From contig CANCOC010000003.1 of assembly GCA_947379755.1 (NCBI GenBank), forward strand, positions 23,121 to 87,120: a DNA stretch of 64,000 nt, in the 5' to 3' direction. The notes under the pieces were generated by a model. That model did not search any database. It was not told where the DNA came from and worked only from the letters and a program-made list of their open reading frames with translations. This document shows, piece by piece, positions 11,295-21,532 of the stretch. The translations under genes and the position numbers were made by a program. Position 1 is the stretch's first letter, and each line of letters opens with the position of its first letter. Origin of the DNA: Alcaligenaceae bacterium (GTDB taxonomy: Bacteria > Pseudomonadota > Gammaproteobacteria > Burkholderiales > Burkholderiaceae_B).

Positions 11295-12770
11295 TTATTT
11301 GATCAGTTGCGAGGCGGCCCAGAACAGTCCTGCGGACAGCAGCATCGAAGCAGGCAACGTGAGCACCCAGGCCAGCAAAATCGTACGGATGGTGCTTTGA
11401 TGCAGGCCACTGCGATTGGCGACCATGGTGCCCGCGACGCCAGACGAGAGCACATGCGTGGTTGAGACTGGCAGGCTGTAAATATTGGCGATGCCAATTG
11501 CAAAGACTGCCGTGACTTGTGCCGCCATCCCCTGGGCATAGGTCATGCCGGATTTACCAATTTTTTCACCCACTGTCTTGACGACGCGTTTCCAGCCGAC
11601 CATGGTGCCCAACCCCAGCGCCAGGGCAACGAGCAGGATGACCCAGAACGGTGCGTATTCTGTTGTCGAGACCAGATCTTTGCGCAGCTTTTGCAGGTCA
11701 GATTTTTCGCGGTGCGGCAGACCTGGCAAGGCTGTGACTTTACGAGCGGTATCGTCCAGGCAAAGCAGGTAGCGCCGGACATCAATGCGTGTCTCAGGCT
11801 TGAGTTCCTGGAAGTCCCTCACCCCAGCCAGTGAGGTACGCAATGCTGTAATGGTTGCCATGGTGGTTGCTGGATCGCAGCGGTAGACCTTTGGCAGGTC
11901 ATCATGTCGGTCTGCCTTGTCCAGCATCAGGTATTCGCCGAGCGTGTGACTGTTTCTTTCATAAAAATCACTCAAATGCAGTGCTGCATCATAGGAGCGT
12001 TTGATTTCGTATGGGGTCGCGTCGAAATCCAGCACGAACTTGGCGGGCACAATGCCGATCAGCACCAGCATGATCAAACCAATTCCTTTTTGTCCATCGT
12101 TGGAGCCATGCACAAAACTCATCCCCATCGCGGACATGATCAGCACCACGCGATTCCAGAAAGGAGGGCGTTTTTTATCGGCTAGTTCCAGACGCCTCTC
12201 GGGGGTCGCATGCATTTTTGAAAGCGGCCACCAGTATTTGAGCAAAATCAGAAAGAGTGCGGCGATGACAAAGCCTGCAATAGGTGAACCCACCAGGGAC
12301 ATGCCGATTTCGATCGCTTTGCGCCAGTTCACGCCATCTTGCAGCGGGATGCCTGTCAGCCAGGCGTTTGCCAGGCCAACTCCCAGAATTGAGCCAATCA
12401 AGGTGTGTGAGCTTGAGGCAGGAATACCAAAATACCAGGTGCCAAAGTTCCAGGCAATGGCTGCCGAGAGCATCGAAAACACCATGATCAGACCGCGATT
12501 GGTATCGACGTCAATCAGTAATTCAACAGGTAGTAGGTGGACAATTGCATAGGCGACACCGACACCACCCAAGAGCACACCCAGAAAATTAAAGAATCCT
12601 GAACCCATCACCGCAAGGTTGGGTGGCAGTGCCCGTGTGTATATCACTGTGGCTACGGCGTTGGCTGTATCGTGAAAGCCATTGATAAATTCGAAGGCCA
12701 GAACAAACGCCAGTGCGAGAATGAGACTGATGATGACCCATGGGGTCAGCCCTGCAAAGAAATCAAACAT
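11295..12770 (-). CDS. Inorganic phosphate transporter, Pit family
   Basis: FEFINGFHDTANAVATVIYTRAL and SVVGxxP-type repeats; FVHGSNDGQKGIGL. Start MFDFFAGLTPW at 12770 preferred. Confidence 0.88.
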   Translation of the reverse strand: MFDFFAGLTPWVIISLILALAFVLAFEFINGFHDTANAVATVIYTRALPPNLAVMGSGFFNFLGVLLGGVGVAYAIVHLLPVELLIDVDTNRGLIMVFSMLSAAIAWNFGTWYFGIPASSSHTLIGSILGVGLANAWLTGIPLQDGVNWRKAIEIGMSLVGSPIAGFVIAALFLILLKYWWPLSKMHATPERRLELADKKRPPFWNRVVLIMSAMGMSFVHGSNDGQKGIGLIMLVLIGIVPAKFVLDFDATPYEIKRSYDAALHLSDFYERNSHTLGEYLMLDKADRHDDLPKVYRCDPATTMATITALRTSLAGVRDFQELKPETRIDVRRYLLCLDDTARKVTALPGLPHREKSDLQKLRKDLVSTTEYAPFWVILLVALALGLGTMVGWKRVVKTVGEKIGKSGMTYAQGMAAQVTAVFAIGIANIYSLPVSTTHVLSSGVAGTMVANRSGLHQSTIRTILLAWVLTLPASMLLSAGLFWAASQLIK

Positions 12771-12947
12771 GTCGGTGTCAGAAGTGAATTTTGTGTATTT
12801 TACGTGTAATAAAACTCTTTTCTGCTTAAACCATGAAGATTCATACCTGCGTGCGTGATCTGTCACAATCTTTTGGTGAATTGAGTACAGTGGTCACTGA
12901 AGTAGTGACTGAATTTTTAAATTTCCGGCATTCTTTTTTAAGCAAAT

Positions 12948-13574
12948 ATGACAAATCAATCAAAGGTATCGACAGAAACTCTGCGCGTGGGCCTCGTTTC
13001 GGTCTCGGACCGCGCCTCACAAGGTGTGTACGTGGATCAGGGCATTCCTGCCCTCCAGAGCTGGCTGGAAGGCGCGTTGACGACGCCCTTGCAGATTGTT
13101 TCCCGCCTGGTTCAGGATGATGCTGCGACCATTTCGGCGGCACTGGTCGAGCTGGTCGATATTGAGCAATGCCATCTTGTGCTGACCACGGGCGGGACGG
13201 GGCCAGCACGTCGGGACGTCACGCCTGAGGCGACTCAGGCGGTTGCCACGCGCGAAATACCTGGTTTTGGTGAGCAGATGCGCCAGATCAGCCTGCAGTT
13301 CGTACCGACGGCAATCCTGTCTCGTCAGTTAGCTGTGTTGCGTGAAATCGATGGCCACGCCGCGTTGATCATCAATCTGCCAGGCCAACCCAAGGCCATC
13401 AGCGAAACCCTGGAAGGGCTCAAGCGAGAGGATGGCAGTTCGGTCGTATCAGGTATTTTTGCGGCGGTGCCTTATTGCATCGATCTGATCGGTGGTCCTT
13501 ATATTGAAACCAACGAGCAGGTCGTCAAGGCCTTTCGTCCAAAATCTGCCCGCCGGCAACCGCCAGCGGGCTAG
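12948..13574 (+). CDS. mog: Molybdopterin adenylyltransferase (MogA/MoaB family)
   Basis: LVSVSDRASQGVYVDQGIPAL, LVLTTGGTGPARRDVTPEAT, INLPGQPKAI. Confidence 0.88.
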   Translation: MTNQSKVSTETLRVGLVSVSDRASQGVYVDQGIPALQSWLEGALTTPLQIVSRLVQDDAATISAALVELVDIEQCHLVLTTGGTGPARRDVTPEATQAVATREIPGFGEQMRQISLQFVPTAILSRQLAVLREIDGHAALIINLPGQPKAISETLEGLKREDGSSVVSGIFAAVPYCIDLIGGPYIETNEQVVKAFRPKSARRQPPAG

Positions 13575-13580
13575 AGGTGG

Positions 13581-14777
13581 TTAGTGGGCTTTTAAGCGCC
13601 AGAGCGATGTGACCTCCTGGCGTCTGGCATCGGCCAAGGGATCTTCCTCATCTTTGGATTTTGGGTGAATCGGCCGGGTGTCCAGACGCTCAAGTACCTC
13701 AAGACCCGCCATATCAATCAGGGCCAGCAGATCTTCCCGGCTGCGCAGATGCAAATGCTCGGCCAGATCCGAGAGGATTAGCCAGACTTCGCCATTCGGG
13801 TTCAGGTGCTCGCAGGCACCGTTGAGCAAGCCCTTGAGCATGCGTTGATCGGGATCGTAGACTGCATGTTCCAGTGCAGATGCCGGCTTGCCAGGGAGCC
13901 ATGGTGGGTTGCAGACGATCAGGTCCGCCCGCCCCTCGGGGTAAAGATCCGTTGCACGCAATTTAATCTGATTTTCACGCTTGAGCAGGCGAATGTTTTC
14001 ACGGGCGCAGTCAATGGCTTTGGGGTTGGCATCGGTGGCGATGACCAAAGGTACACCGCGCTGGACCAGGAGCGCTGCCAGCACGCCGGTGCCCGTACCC
14101 ACATCAAAGGCGATCTGAATATCGCCACCCATGTTTGCACGCAACAGCAAGTCAATGTATTCGGCACGTACGGGCGCAAAGACGCCATAGTGCGGGTGAA
14201 TATGCGCCTGCAATGCAGGAATTTCAACACCTTTTTTACGCCACTCATAGGCACTGATGACGCCCAGTAGTTCGCTCATGGGAACCACATAGCCTGCCTG
14301 GTCATCGCCGTATGCAGCCATGCAGGCTGCTGTCACATCGGGCGCACGTCTTTGCTTCAATACGTGATGCGGCTCTACGCGCAACAAGAGCATGCCAAGT
14401 GTGCGTGCGCGTTGCGCGCGCGCCAGGCGCACCTGGTGAAATCGTTCCGGGTAGGGCATGTCGGCATATTTAACCCGGCGTTTGGCGGTACGCCGACCCA
14501 TGGCCTGCAGCAGTTGGCGGGCATTCTGAAAATCGCCTGTCCAGATCAGTCCCACACCTTCGCTGGCATACCGGTAGGCCGTGTCGGCTGTCATCGTGTC
14601 GTCGGCGACCATGGTGCGCTTGGGAGGTGCCCAGTTATTTTCAGAGCGCCAGATTGCACGACAGGTCTGTTCTTGATTGTCCAGCCATTCTATGTGGGTG
14701 GCGACCGGCGTTGGTCCCTTTGCAGGGGACTTTACGCCAGGAGTGGCGGGGGTCGGGGAGGGGGCTGATTCATGCAT
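13581..14777 (-). CDS. Class I SAM-dependent methyltransferase with NPPW motif
   Basis: FDVGTGTGVLAALLVQRG; DLIVCNPPWLPG (HemK/RsmC-type N-methyltransferase motif). Confidence 0.78.
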   Translation of the reverse strand: MHESAPSPTPATPGVKSPAKGPTPVATHIEWLDNQEQTCRAIWRSENNWAPPKRTMVADDTMTADTAYRYASEGVGLIWTGDFQNARQLLQAMGRRTAKRRVKYADMPYPERFHQVRLARAQRARTLGMLLLRVEPHHVLKQRRAPDVTAACMAAYGDDQAGYVVPMSELLGVISAYEWRKKGVEIPALQAHIHPHYGVFAPVRAEYIDLLLRANMGGDIQIAFDVGTGTGVLAALLVQRGVPLVIATDANPKAIDCARENIRLLKRENQIKLRATDLYPEGRADLIVCNPPWLPGKPASALEHAVYDPDQRMLKGLLNGACEHLNPNGEVWLILSDLAEHLHLRSREDLLALIDMAGLEVLERLDTRPIHPKSKDEEDPLADARRQEVTSLWRLKAH

Positions 14778-14914
14778 AAGTGGGTCTCTGGACGCAAAAA
14801 CTAAAGGCCAAAACCGACTTTTCGGCCGAGTTGGGGCAAATACTGCAGCGCTGCCGTAAAATAATGCGTTAATTCACGATCAACCCCGACATTTTGCTCT
14901 AAAAAGGATTTCTC

Positions 14915-15979
14915 ATGGCCCTCGTCTCAATGCGCCAGCTTTTAGATCATGCCGCCGAGCATGGTTATGGTATTCCAGCTTTCAACGTGAACAACCTCGA
15001 ACAAGTTCAGGCCATCATGGAAGCCGCTGCCCAGACTGACAGCCCAGTCATCATGCAGGCTTCGGCCGGCGCGCGCAAATATGCCGGTGAGGGGTTCCTT
15101 AAATATCTGATTCAGGCTGCCGTTGAGTCCTACCCCCACATTCCCGTGGTGATGCATCAGGATCATGGCCAGTCACCTAAAATCTGTCAGGGTGCGATTG
15201 ACCTGGGCTTCTCAAGCGTCATGATGGATGGTTCACTCAAAGAAGATGGCAAAACGATTGCTGATTACGACTATAACGTCGCGGTGACCAGGCAGGTTGT
15301 CGACATGGCCCACAAACTGGGCGTGACAGTTGAGGGTGAGCTCGGATGCCTCGGCTCGCTCGAAACCATGGAAGGTGATAAAGAAGACGGCCACGGCGCC
15401 GACGGCAAACTGACCATGGATCAGTTGCTGACCGATCCTGAGCAGGCCGCTGACTTTGTGCGCAGGACCCAGCTCGATGCGCTGGCGATCGCCATTGGGA
15501 CCAGTCACGGTGCCTATAAATTCACCCGTAAGCCTACGGGCGACATCCTGTCGATTTCACGCATCAAAGAAATCAACAAGCGTTTGCCCAATACGCACCT
15601 TGTGATGCACGGCAGCTCAAGCGTGCCACAAGAATTGCTCGCAGAGATCCGCCAGTTTGGTGGTGACATGAAAGAAACCTACGGCGTCCCGGTCGAAGAA
15701 ATCCAGGAGGCCATCAAGTTCGGGGTGCGCAAGATCAATATCGATACTGATATCCGTCTGGCTATGACTGGTGCAATCCGTCGTTTCTTTGCCGAAAATC
15801 CAGGCAAGTTTGATCCGCGTGAATATTTGAAGCCGGCCCGCGAAGCAGCAAAAGCAATTTGTATCGCCCGGTACCAGCAATTCGGCACGGCTGGCAACGC
15901 CAGCAAGATCAAGGCGCTGCCATTGACAACGATCGCGGCGGAATATGCTGCGGGCAAGTTGTCACAGGTTGTCCAGTAA
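14915..15979 (+). CDS. fba: Class II fructose-bisphosphate aldolase (Calvin-cycle subtype)
   Basis: [52 protein letters not shown]. Confidence 0.94.
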   Translation: MALVSMRQLLDHAAEHGYGIPAFNVNNLEQVQAIMEAAAQTDSPVIMQASAGARKYAGEGFLKYLIQAAVESYPHIPVVMHQDHGQSPKICQGAIDLGFSSVMMDGSLKEDGKTIADYDYNVAVTRQVVDMAHKLGVTVEGELGCLGSLETMEGDKEDGHGADGKLTMDQLLTDPEQAADFVRRTQLDALAIAIGTSHGAYKFTRKPTGDILSISRIKEINKRLPNTHLVMHGSSSVPQELLAEIRQFGGDMKETYGVPVEEIQEAIKFGVRKINIDTDIRLAMTGAIRRFFAENPGKFDPREYLKPAREAAKAICIARYQQFGTAGNASKIKALPLTTIAAEYAAGKLSQVVQ

Positions 15980-16051
15980 GCAGAGTCGGTTTTTGTAATT
16001 ATCCCAGAGCGCCTGTGGCATGTTGTGCATGCCCGGCGCTCGATTCATCAA

Positions 16052-16945
16052 ATGGATCTATTTGTGACTGCAGCGCTCTACGAATCCAGTATTAAATCCT
16101 TGCCCCTGCTTGCACGAGGCAAAGTACGTGACATGTATGCCGTAGGCGAGGACAAGTTGCTCATCATTGCAACGGACCGTATTTCGGCGTTTGATGTCAT
16201 CCTTGATGATCCGATTCCCGGTAAGGGCCAGGTGCTCAAAGAACTGACCGACTTCTGGCTGGCCAAGCTTGCTCACGTACTGCCCAATCACTCAACGGGT
16301 ATTGACCCAGCGGATGTGGTGACGGCTGAGGAGCGTGAACAGGTGATGGGTCGCGCCGTGGTGGTCAAGCGTCTTAAGCCGATTATGGTTGAGGCGGTCG
16401 CACGTGGTTATTTGATTGGCTCCGGCTGGAAAGATTATCAGGCCACAGGCTCTGTCTGCGGGATCGCTTTGCCTGCAGGACTTCAGCAGGCCGGCAAACT
16501 TCCGCAACCAATTTTTACTCCCGCCGCAAAGGCTGAACTCGGCATGCACGACGAGAACGTCGACTTCGCGCATGTCATCAAGGAAGTCGGCATAGAAATG
16601 GCCGAGCGTATTCGCGAGGTGACCTTGCGTCTGTATGCAGAGGCATCCGCATTTGCAGCCACAAAAGGTATCATCATTGCCGATACCAAATTTGAATTTG
16701 GGCTGGACAGCGAGGGAACGTTGCATCTCATGGATGAGGTCCTGACGCCCGACTCTTCACGGTTCTGGCCAGCCGAGGGTTATCGGGCAGGCATCAGTCC
16801 TCCGTCTTTTGACAAACAGTTTGTGCGTGACTGGCTCGAGACCCAGGATTGGGACAAGACACCACCGGCACCCAAACTGCCCGCCGATGTGATTGCAAGG
16901 ACTGCCGCAAAGTATCGCGAAGCACTTGATCGCCTGACCGCCTGA
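16052..16945 (+). CDS. purC: Phosphoribosylaminoimidazolesuccinocarboxamide synthase
   Basis: [42 protein letters not shown]. Confidence 0.94.
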   Translation: MDLFVTAALYESSIKSLPLLARGKVRDMYAVGEDKLLIIATDRISAFDVILDDPIPGKGQVLKELTDFWLAKLAHVLPNHSTGIDPADVVTAEEREQVMGRAVVVKRLKPIMVEAVARGYLIGSGWKDYQATGSVCGIALPAGLQQAGKLPQPIFTPAAKAELGMHDENVDFAHVIKEVGIEMAERIREVTLRLYAEASAFAATKGIIIADTKFEFGLDSEGTLHLMDEVLTPDSSRFWPAEGYRAGISPPSFDKQFVRDWLETQDWDKTPPAPKLPADVIARTAAKYREALDRLTA

Positions 16946-16973
16946 TTGTTTTCATTTTTTATTGAGTCTTTGC

Positions 16974-17510
16974 ATGACATCTTCTGCTTTATCTGACGGC
17001 GCTGCAGGCGCAAGCATTGTTCAACGTCCTCCGGTTGTGGGTGTCATCATGGGCTCTTCGAGCGACTGGGATGTCATGCAGCATGCTGTGAATATATTCA
17101 CGGAATTCGGCGTGTCGTGCGAGACCCGTGTGATTTCGGCGCACCGTATGCCTCAGGACATGGCTGAATATGGTGCTGCAGCCGCCAGCCGGGGCTTGCG
17201 CGCGATTGTGGCTGGTGCAGGCGGTGCTGCGCATCTGCCAGGCATGATGGCTGCCCTGACTGAGGTGCCGGTGTTTGGTGTGCCCGTTCCTTCAAAATAT
17301 CTTCGTGGTGAAGACTCCCTGTTGTCTATTGTGCAGATGCCTAAGGGTGTGCCCGTTGCAACCTTTGCAATTGGAGAGGCCGGCGCAGCCAATGCCGCCT
17401 TGCATGTGATTGCGAATCTGGCATGCACCGATCCTGCCTTGCGTGAGCAGCTCATTGCCTTTCGTGCCAGACAGACAGAGGCGGCACGCGCCATGCGGGT
17501 GCCCTTGTGA
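16974..17510 (+). CDS. purE: 5-(carboxyamino)imidazole ribonucleotide mutase
   Basis: VGVIMGSSSDWDVM, SAHRMPQDM, AGAGGAAHLPGM. Confidence 0.95.
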   Translation: MTSSALSDGAAGASIVQRPPVVGVIMGSSSDWDVMQHAVNIFTEFGVSCETRVISAHRMPQDMAEYGAAAASRGLRAIVAGAGGAAHLPGMMAALTEVPVFGVPVPSKYLRGEDSLLSIVQMPKGVPVATFAIGEAGAANAALHVIANLACTDPALREQLIAFRARQTEAARAMRVPL

Positions 17511-18658
17511 TTGCACCGGGTGAGTGGCTAGGTTTAATGGGCGGCGGTCAGTTGGGCCGCATGTTTTGTCATGCTGCACAGGCACTGGGCTATCGCGTGG
17601 TGGTTCTTGATCCTGCCGGGGATGGACCTGCTGCTTCGGTGGCGGATGCCCATATCGAAGCAAGTTATGACGACCCGACGGGTCTGATCAAACTCGCGCA
17701 ACGCAGCCGAGCTGTCACGACTGAATTTGAAAATGTCCCTGCAAAAAGCTTGCAGTCGCTGTCCACGACCTGTCGTGTGACGCCTGGTGCACATGCTGTT
17801 GAGATTGTGCAGGACCGTATTGCCGAAAAATCCTTCATCGCCAGCCAAGGCGTTTCAGTTGCCCCGTATGTTCCAGTCAGAAGTCTGGCCGAGTTGCATG
17901 CAGCCGATGCCAGTTTGTTTCCAGGCATTCTTAAAGTTGCCCGGCTGGGTTATGACGGTAAGGGTCAGGCACGCGTTCGTTCGCGTGAAGAGGCAGTCGC
18001 TGCATGGAATGAATTCGGTTGCGTACCCTGTGTACTAGAAGCCATGCTGGATCTTAAAGAAGAGTTGTCTGTAGTGCTGGCGCGCGGCCTGGATGGTACG
18101 TGTGCGGTATTTCCAGTTGCGACCAACGTGCACCATGAGGGAATTCTGGCGGTCACGACTGTCGATATGCAGCCTGTTGCCATGGCTGAGCAGGCCACCG
18201 AAGCGGCATGTGCCATTGCCCGCGGACTCAATTATCACGGTGTGATGTGTGTCGAGTTTTTTGTGTTGCGCGACGGGCAGCTGCTCGTGAATGAAATTGC
18301 CCCCCGTCCGCATAACAGTGGGCACTTCACCATGAATGCCTGTGTGACCAGCCAGTTTGAACAGCAAGCGCGTGTGATGGCAGGACTGCCTCTGGGTAGC
18401 ACACGCTTGCTTGCACCGGTGGTGATGCTCAATATTCTGGGTGATGTCTGGTATCCGGATGCAAGTGACATGCAGGTCGAACCTGATTGGTCTGCGGTGC
18501 TTGCGGTGCCTGGCGCCTCTTTGCATTTATACGGCAAGCGTGAAGCGAGACGCGCCCGCAAGATGGGGCATATCAATATCACAGGGGCCACGCTGAGTGA
18601 GACGATTGCGGCAGCCAACCAGATTGTTCAGGTGCTGCGTTTGCCCGTCGCAGCGTAA
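17507..18658 (+). CDS. purK: 5-(carboxyamino)imidazole ribonucleotide synthase
   Basis: LGLMGGGQLGRMFCHAAQALGYRVVVLDP; FFVLRDGQLLVNEIAPRPHNSGHFT. Overlaps the purE stop. Confidence 0.94.
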   Translation: MIAPGEWLGLMGGGQLGRMFCHAAQALGYRVVVLDPAGDGPAASVADAHIEASYDDPTGLIKLAQRSRAVTTEFENVPAKSLQSLSTTCRVTPGAHAVEIVQDRIAEKSFIASQGVSVAPYVPVRSLAELHAADASLFPGILKVARLGYDGKGQARVRSREEAVAAWNEFGCVPCVLEAMLDLKEELSVVLARGLDGTCAVFPVATNVHHEGILAVTTVDMQPVAMAEQATEAACAIARGLNYHGVMCVEFFVLRDGQLLVNEIAPRPHNSGHFTMNACVTSQFEQQARVMAGLPLGSTRLLAPVVMLNILGDVWYPDASDMQVEPDWSAVLAVPGASLHLYGKREARRARKMGHINITGATLSETIAAANQIVQVLRLPVAA

Positions 18659-19723
18659 GTGATGGTGGATCAGACTTCAAGCCCCGTTCCATATCCCTGC
18701 GGAGCAAGCCCGACAGAGATTGCGCATGCGGTCGATGTCCTGGTGCAGGGCGGACTTGTTGGATTTCCAACAGAGACAGTCTATGGTCTGGGGGCGGATG
18801 CTGAAAGCCCTCAGGCGGTTGCACGCATTTATCAGGCCAAAGGCCGCCCCTCCAATCATCCCGTGATCGTGCATATCGCACCCGAAGCCGATCTGTTGTA
18901 CTGGGTGGCATCTCTGCCAAAGCAGGCGCAGGCACTGATTGATGCCTTCTGGCCAGGGCCGTTGACTTTGATTTTGAAACGCGCACCCAATATTTCTGCC
19001 GTGGTCAGTGGCGGGCAGGATAGTATCGGTCTGCGCTGCCCATCGCATCCCGTTGCACAGGCTCTCATCAGAGGGTTTGCAGCCAGTCGCTCTTCGGGGC
19101 AGGCAGGGATTGCCGCACCCTCTGCCAACAAGTTCGGGCACGTTTCGCCGACCCAGGTCAGCCACGTTCGCAGTGAATTTCCAGAGTTGGTGGAGCAAGG
19201 CATGCCTGTGCTCGAGGGTGGCGCCAGTGAGGTAGGGATTGAGTCGACAATTGTGGATCTGTCCAGAGTGGATCAGGGAGTCGGTCCTGTTTTGTTGCGT
19301 CCCGGCCATATCTCTGCTGCACAGATCGAGGCCGTACTGCATCAAGCCGTGCAGGATGCGGACGCCGGTGCACCGCGTGTGTCTGGTGCATTGAAAGCCC
19401 ATTACGCTCCACACACTCCGTTGCAGTTGAGCGACTTTGCAGGTTTGCTCAGGCTGGCACAGGATCCTGGGCTGCAGGCCACTCAGCGCATCGCGCTCGT
19501 GTCGTATTCGATTGCGCCAGTCCTGGCAACCACTCCCAGGCATCCTCAGATTGACTGGATTGCCTTGCCGGACAAGCCTGAGGCATACAGTCATGCCTTG
19601 TATGCAACGCTACGTGCCCTGGATCAGTCGGGTTATGTGCGCATCGTATGGGAACATGTTCCCGAACATGCGGACTGGGCCGGAGTCAAAGATCGGCTCG
19701 GTCGCGCGGCTGCCGCATTTTAA
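18659..19723 (+). CDS. L-threonylcarbamoyladenylate synthase (Sua5/TsaC family)
   Basis: GGLVGFPTETVYGLGADA, KGRPSNHPVIVHI, APSANKFGHVSPT. Abuts purK. Confidence 0.9.
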   Translation: MMVDQTSSPVPYPCGASPTEIAHAVDVLVQGGLVGFPTETVYGLGADAESPQAVARIYQAKGRPSNHPVIVHIAPEADLLYWVASLPKQAQALIDAFWPGPLTLILKRAPNISAVVSGGQDSIGLRCPSHPVAQALIRGFAASRSSGQAGIAAPSANKFGHVSPTQVSHVRSEFPELVEQGMPVLEGGASEVGIESTIVDLSRVDQGVGPVLLRPGHISAAQIEAVLHQAVQDADAGAPRVSGALKAHYAPHTPLQLSDFAGLLRLAQDPGLQATQRIALVSYSIAPVLATTPRHPQIDWIALPDKPEAYSHALYATLRALDQSGYVRIVWEHVPEHADWAGVKDRLGRAAAAF

Positions 19724-19743
19724 GTCAGCAGCTCGCATCAATC

Positions 19744-20733
19744 TTAGTTTGCAGACGCTTTCGACTTCTTGATCAGTTCGGCCCAGCGCGGAATTTCTTT
19801 AGCCATCAATTCAGCCAGCTCGGCGGGTGAACCCCCGACCACGACCATCCCCATTTCTGTCAGCTTATCTTTGACATCCTGTTGTTTGAGGGCGTTTGAG
19901 ATGTCCGTGCTCAGGCGGTCAACAATCGGTTTAGGTGTTCCTTTTGGTGCATATACTGCTTGCCAGGAGAACATCTGGAAGTCGGGTACGCCCGCTTCAA
20001 TCATGGTTGGTGTGTCGGGTGCAATCGCAATGCGTGTGTCCGTCGTCACTGCGAGTAGTTTGAGTTTGCCCGCCTTGATTAAAGGAAAGGCAGCGGTCAG
20101 CTGATCAAACATGAACGTGACCTGACCGGTTGCAACGTCGGTCATTGCTGGTGGGGTGCCCTTGTAAGGGATATGCGTGAGTTGGAGACCAAGCCTGTCA
20201 CCCAGCAATTCGCCCGCCAGGTGTGTAGAGGTGCCTGCACCAGACGACGCAAAGGTACGACGGTTTGGATCTTTTTTAAGAACGTCAATGAGTTCCGCGA
20301 CACTGTTGATGCCAGAGTTTGCACCAACCAGCAGCACATTTGGCAGAAAGGCGACCAGCGAGACGGGCTCAAAATCTTTGACCGGATCGTATGCAAGATT
20401 TGGGTACAGGCCCGCGTTGATGGCATGCGTGCTGATGGTGCCACCCATGATGGTATAGCCGTCCGGTGCTGCTTTGGCCACGTAGGTCGCCCCGATGCCG
20501 CCGCCCGTTCCGGGTTTGTTTTCAACGAACACAGTTTGTTTGAGTGACTCGGTCAGTTTGCCCGCAAGCGTGCGGCCAATCACATCTGTCGAGCCGCCCG
20601 GTGTGAAGGGCACAACATAAGTGATAGGTTTGGCCGCGGGCCAGGCCGTTTGAGCATGGGATGCGGCTGCGAAGGTGGTCGCCAGCATTGCCAGGCCAAG
20701 CCTGGCAATCAGTGAGCGGTTGAGTGCATACAT
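19744..20733 (-). CDS. Tripartite tricarboxylate transporter (Bug) substrate-binding protein
   Basis: ITYVVPFTPGGSTDVIGRTLAGKLTESLKQTVFVENKPGTGGGIGATYVAKAAPDGYT. Confidence 0.92.
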   Translation of the reverse strand: MYALNRSLIARLGLAMLATTFAAASHAQTAWPAAKPITYVVPFTPGGSTDVIGRTLAGKLTESLKQTVFVENKPGTGGGIGATYVAKAAPDGYTIMGGTISTHAINAGLYPNLAYDPVKDFEPVSLVAFLPNVLLVGANSGINSVAELIDVLKKDPNRRTFASSGAGTSTHLAGELLGDRLGLQLTHIPYKGTPPAMTDVATGQVTFMFDQLTAAFPLIKAGKLKLLAVTTDTRIAIAPDTPTMIEAGVPDFQMFSWQAVYAPKGTPKPIVDRLSTDISNALKQQDVKDKLTEMGMVVVGGSPAELAELMAKEIPRWAELIKKSKASAN

Positions 20734-20765
20734 GGGTGTTGTCTCCGGAGTATTGACCGTTTTAT

Positions 20766-21482
20766 TTAACGTTTATTTTCTGTGCGCCAGACCTGGAATT
20801 CCGTGCGACTCTTTTCTTCTGTCGGTGGATAGAGTCCAAGAATTGTACGGCCCTCTAAAACCTTTTCTGTCACAAAGTCTTCAAAAGCGGTCATCTCGAC
20901 AGCCTCATTGGCGATGTCCTCTGCCATCTCTTTTGGAATCACGACTACGCCTTCTGCATCACCCACGATTACATCGCCGGGGAACACAGCAACATCGCCA
21001 CAGCCAATGGGCACGTTGATATCCAGTGCCTGATGCAAGGTCAGATTGGTTGGTGGACTTGGACGGTTGTGATAAGCCGGAATAGAAAGCGTGGCAATCT
21101 CTGGTGAGTCGCGAAAGCCACCGTCAGTAACTACGCCCGCCACACCGCGCTTCATCAGGCGACTGACCAGAATGGATCCTGCAGAGGCCGCACGCGGATC
21201 TTTGCGGCTGTCGATCATGAGCACGGCGCCCTCGGGGCATTGCTCGACAGCGACACGCTGGGGATGTTTTTGATCCAGGAACGCGGTGATGGGATTGAGA
21301 TCTTCGCGGGCGGGAATGTAGCGCAGTGTGAAGGCCTCTCCGACCATGTTTGGCAGGTTGGGGTTCAGTGGGTGGACATCCTGGATGAACTGGTTGCGCA
21401 GGCCGCGCTTGAATAATGCCGTGCACAAAGTGGGAGTGCTGACGCGCATCAATTTGTTACGGATTTCTGAGTTGAGTGCCAT
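20766..21482 (-). CDS. RraA family protein (possible 4-hydroxy-2-oxoacid aldolase/dimethylmenaquinone methyltransferase-like)
   Basis: VTDGGFRDSPEIA; VPIGCGDVAVFPGDVIVGDAEGVVVIPKE. Confidence 0.85.
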   Translation of the reverse strand: MALNSEIRNKLMRVSTPTLCTALFKRGLRNQFIQDVHPLNPNLPNMVGEAFTLRYIPAREDLNPITAFLDQKHPQRVAVEQCPEGAVLMIDSRKDPRAASAGSILVSRLMKRGVAGVVTDGGFRDSPEIATLSIPAYHNRPSPPTNLTLHQALDINVPIGCGDVAVFPGDVIVGDAEGVVVIPKEMAEDIANEAVEMTAFEDFVTEKVLEGRTILGLYPPTEEKSRTEFQVWRTENKR

Positions 21483-21532
21483 TCTGGTGCTCCGATAAAA
21501 GATTGATCAATACTGAGAGTGGATATGTGGAT

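Noticed and set aside
18677-19594. 305-aa minus-strand ORF
   Set aside because: Antisense to the Sua5/TsaC gene; translation shows no family resemblance.
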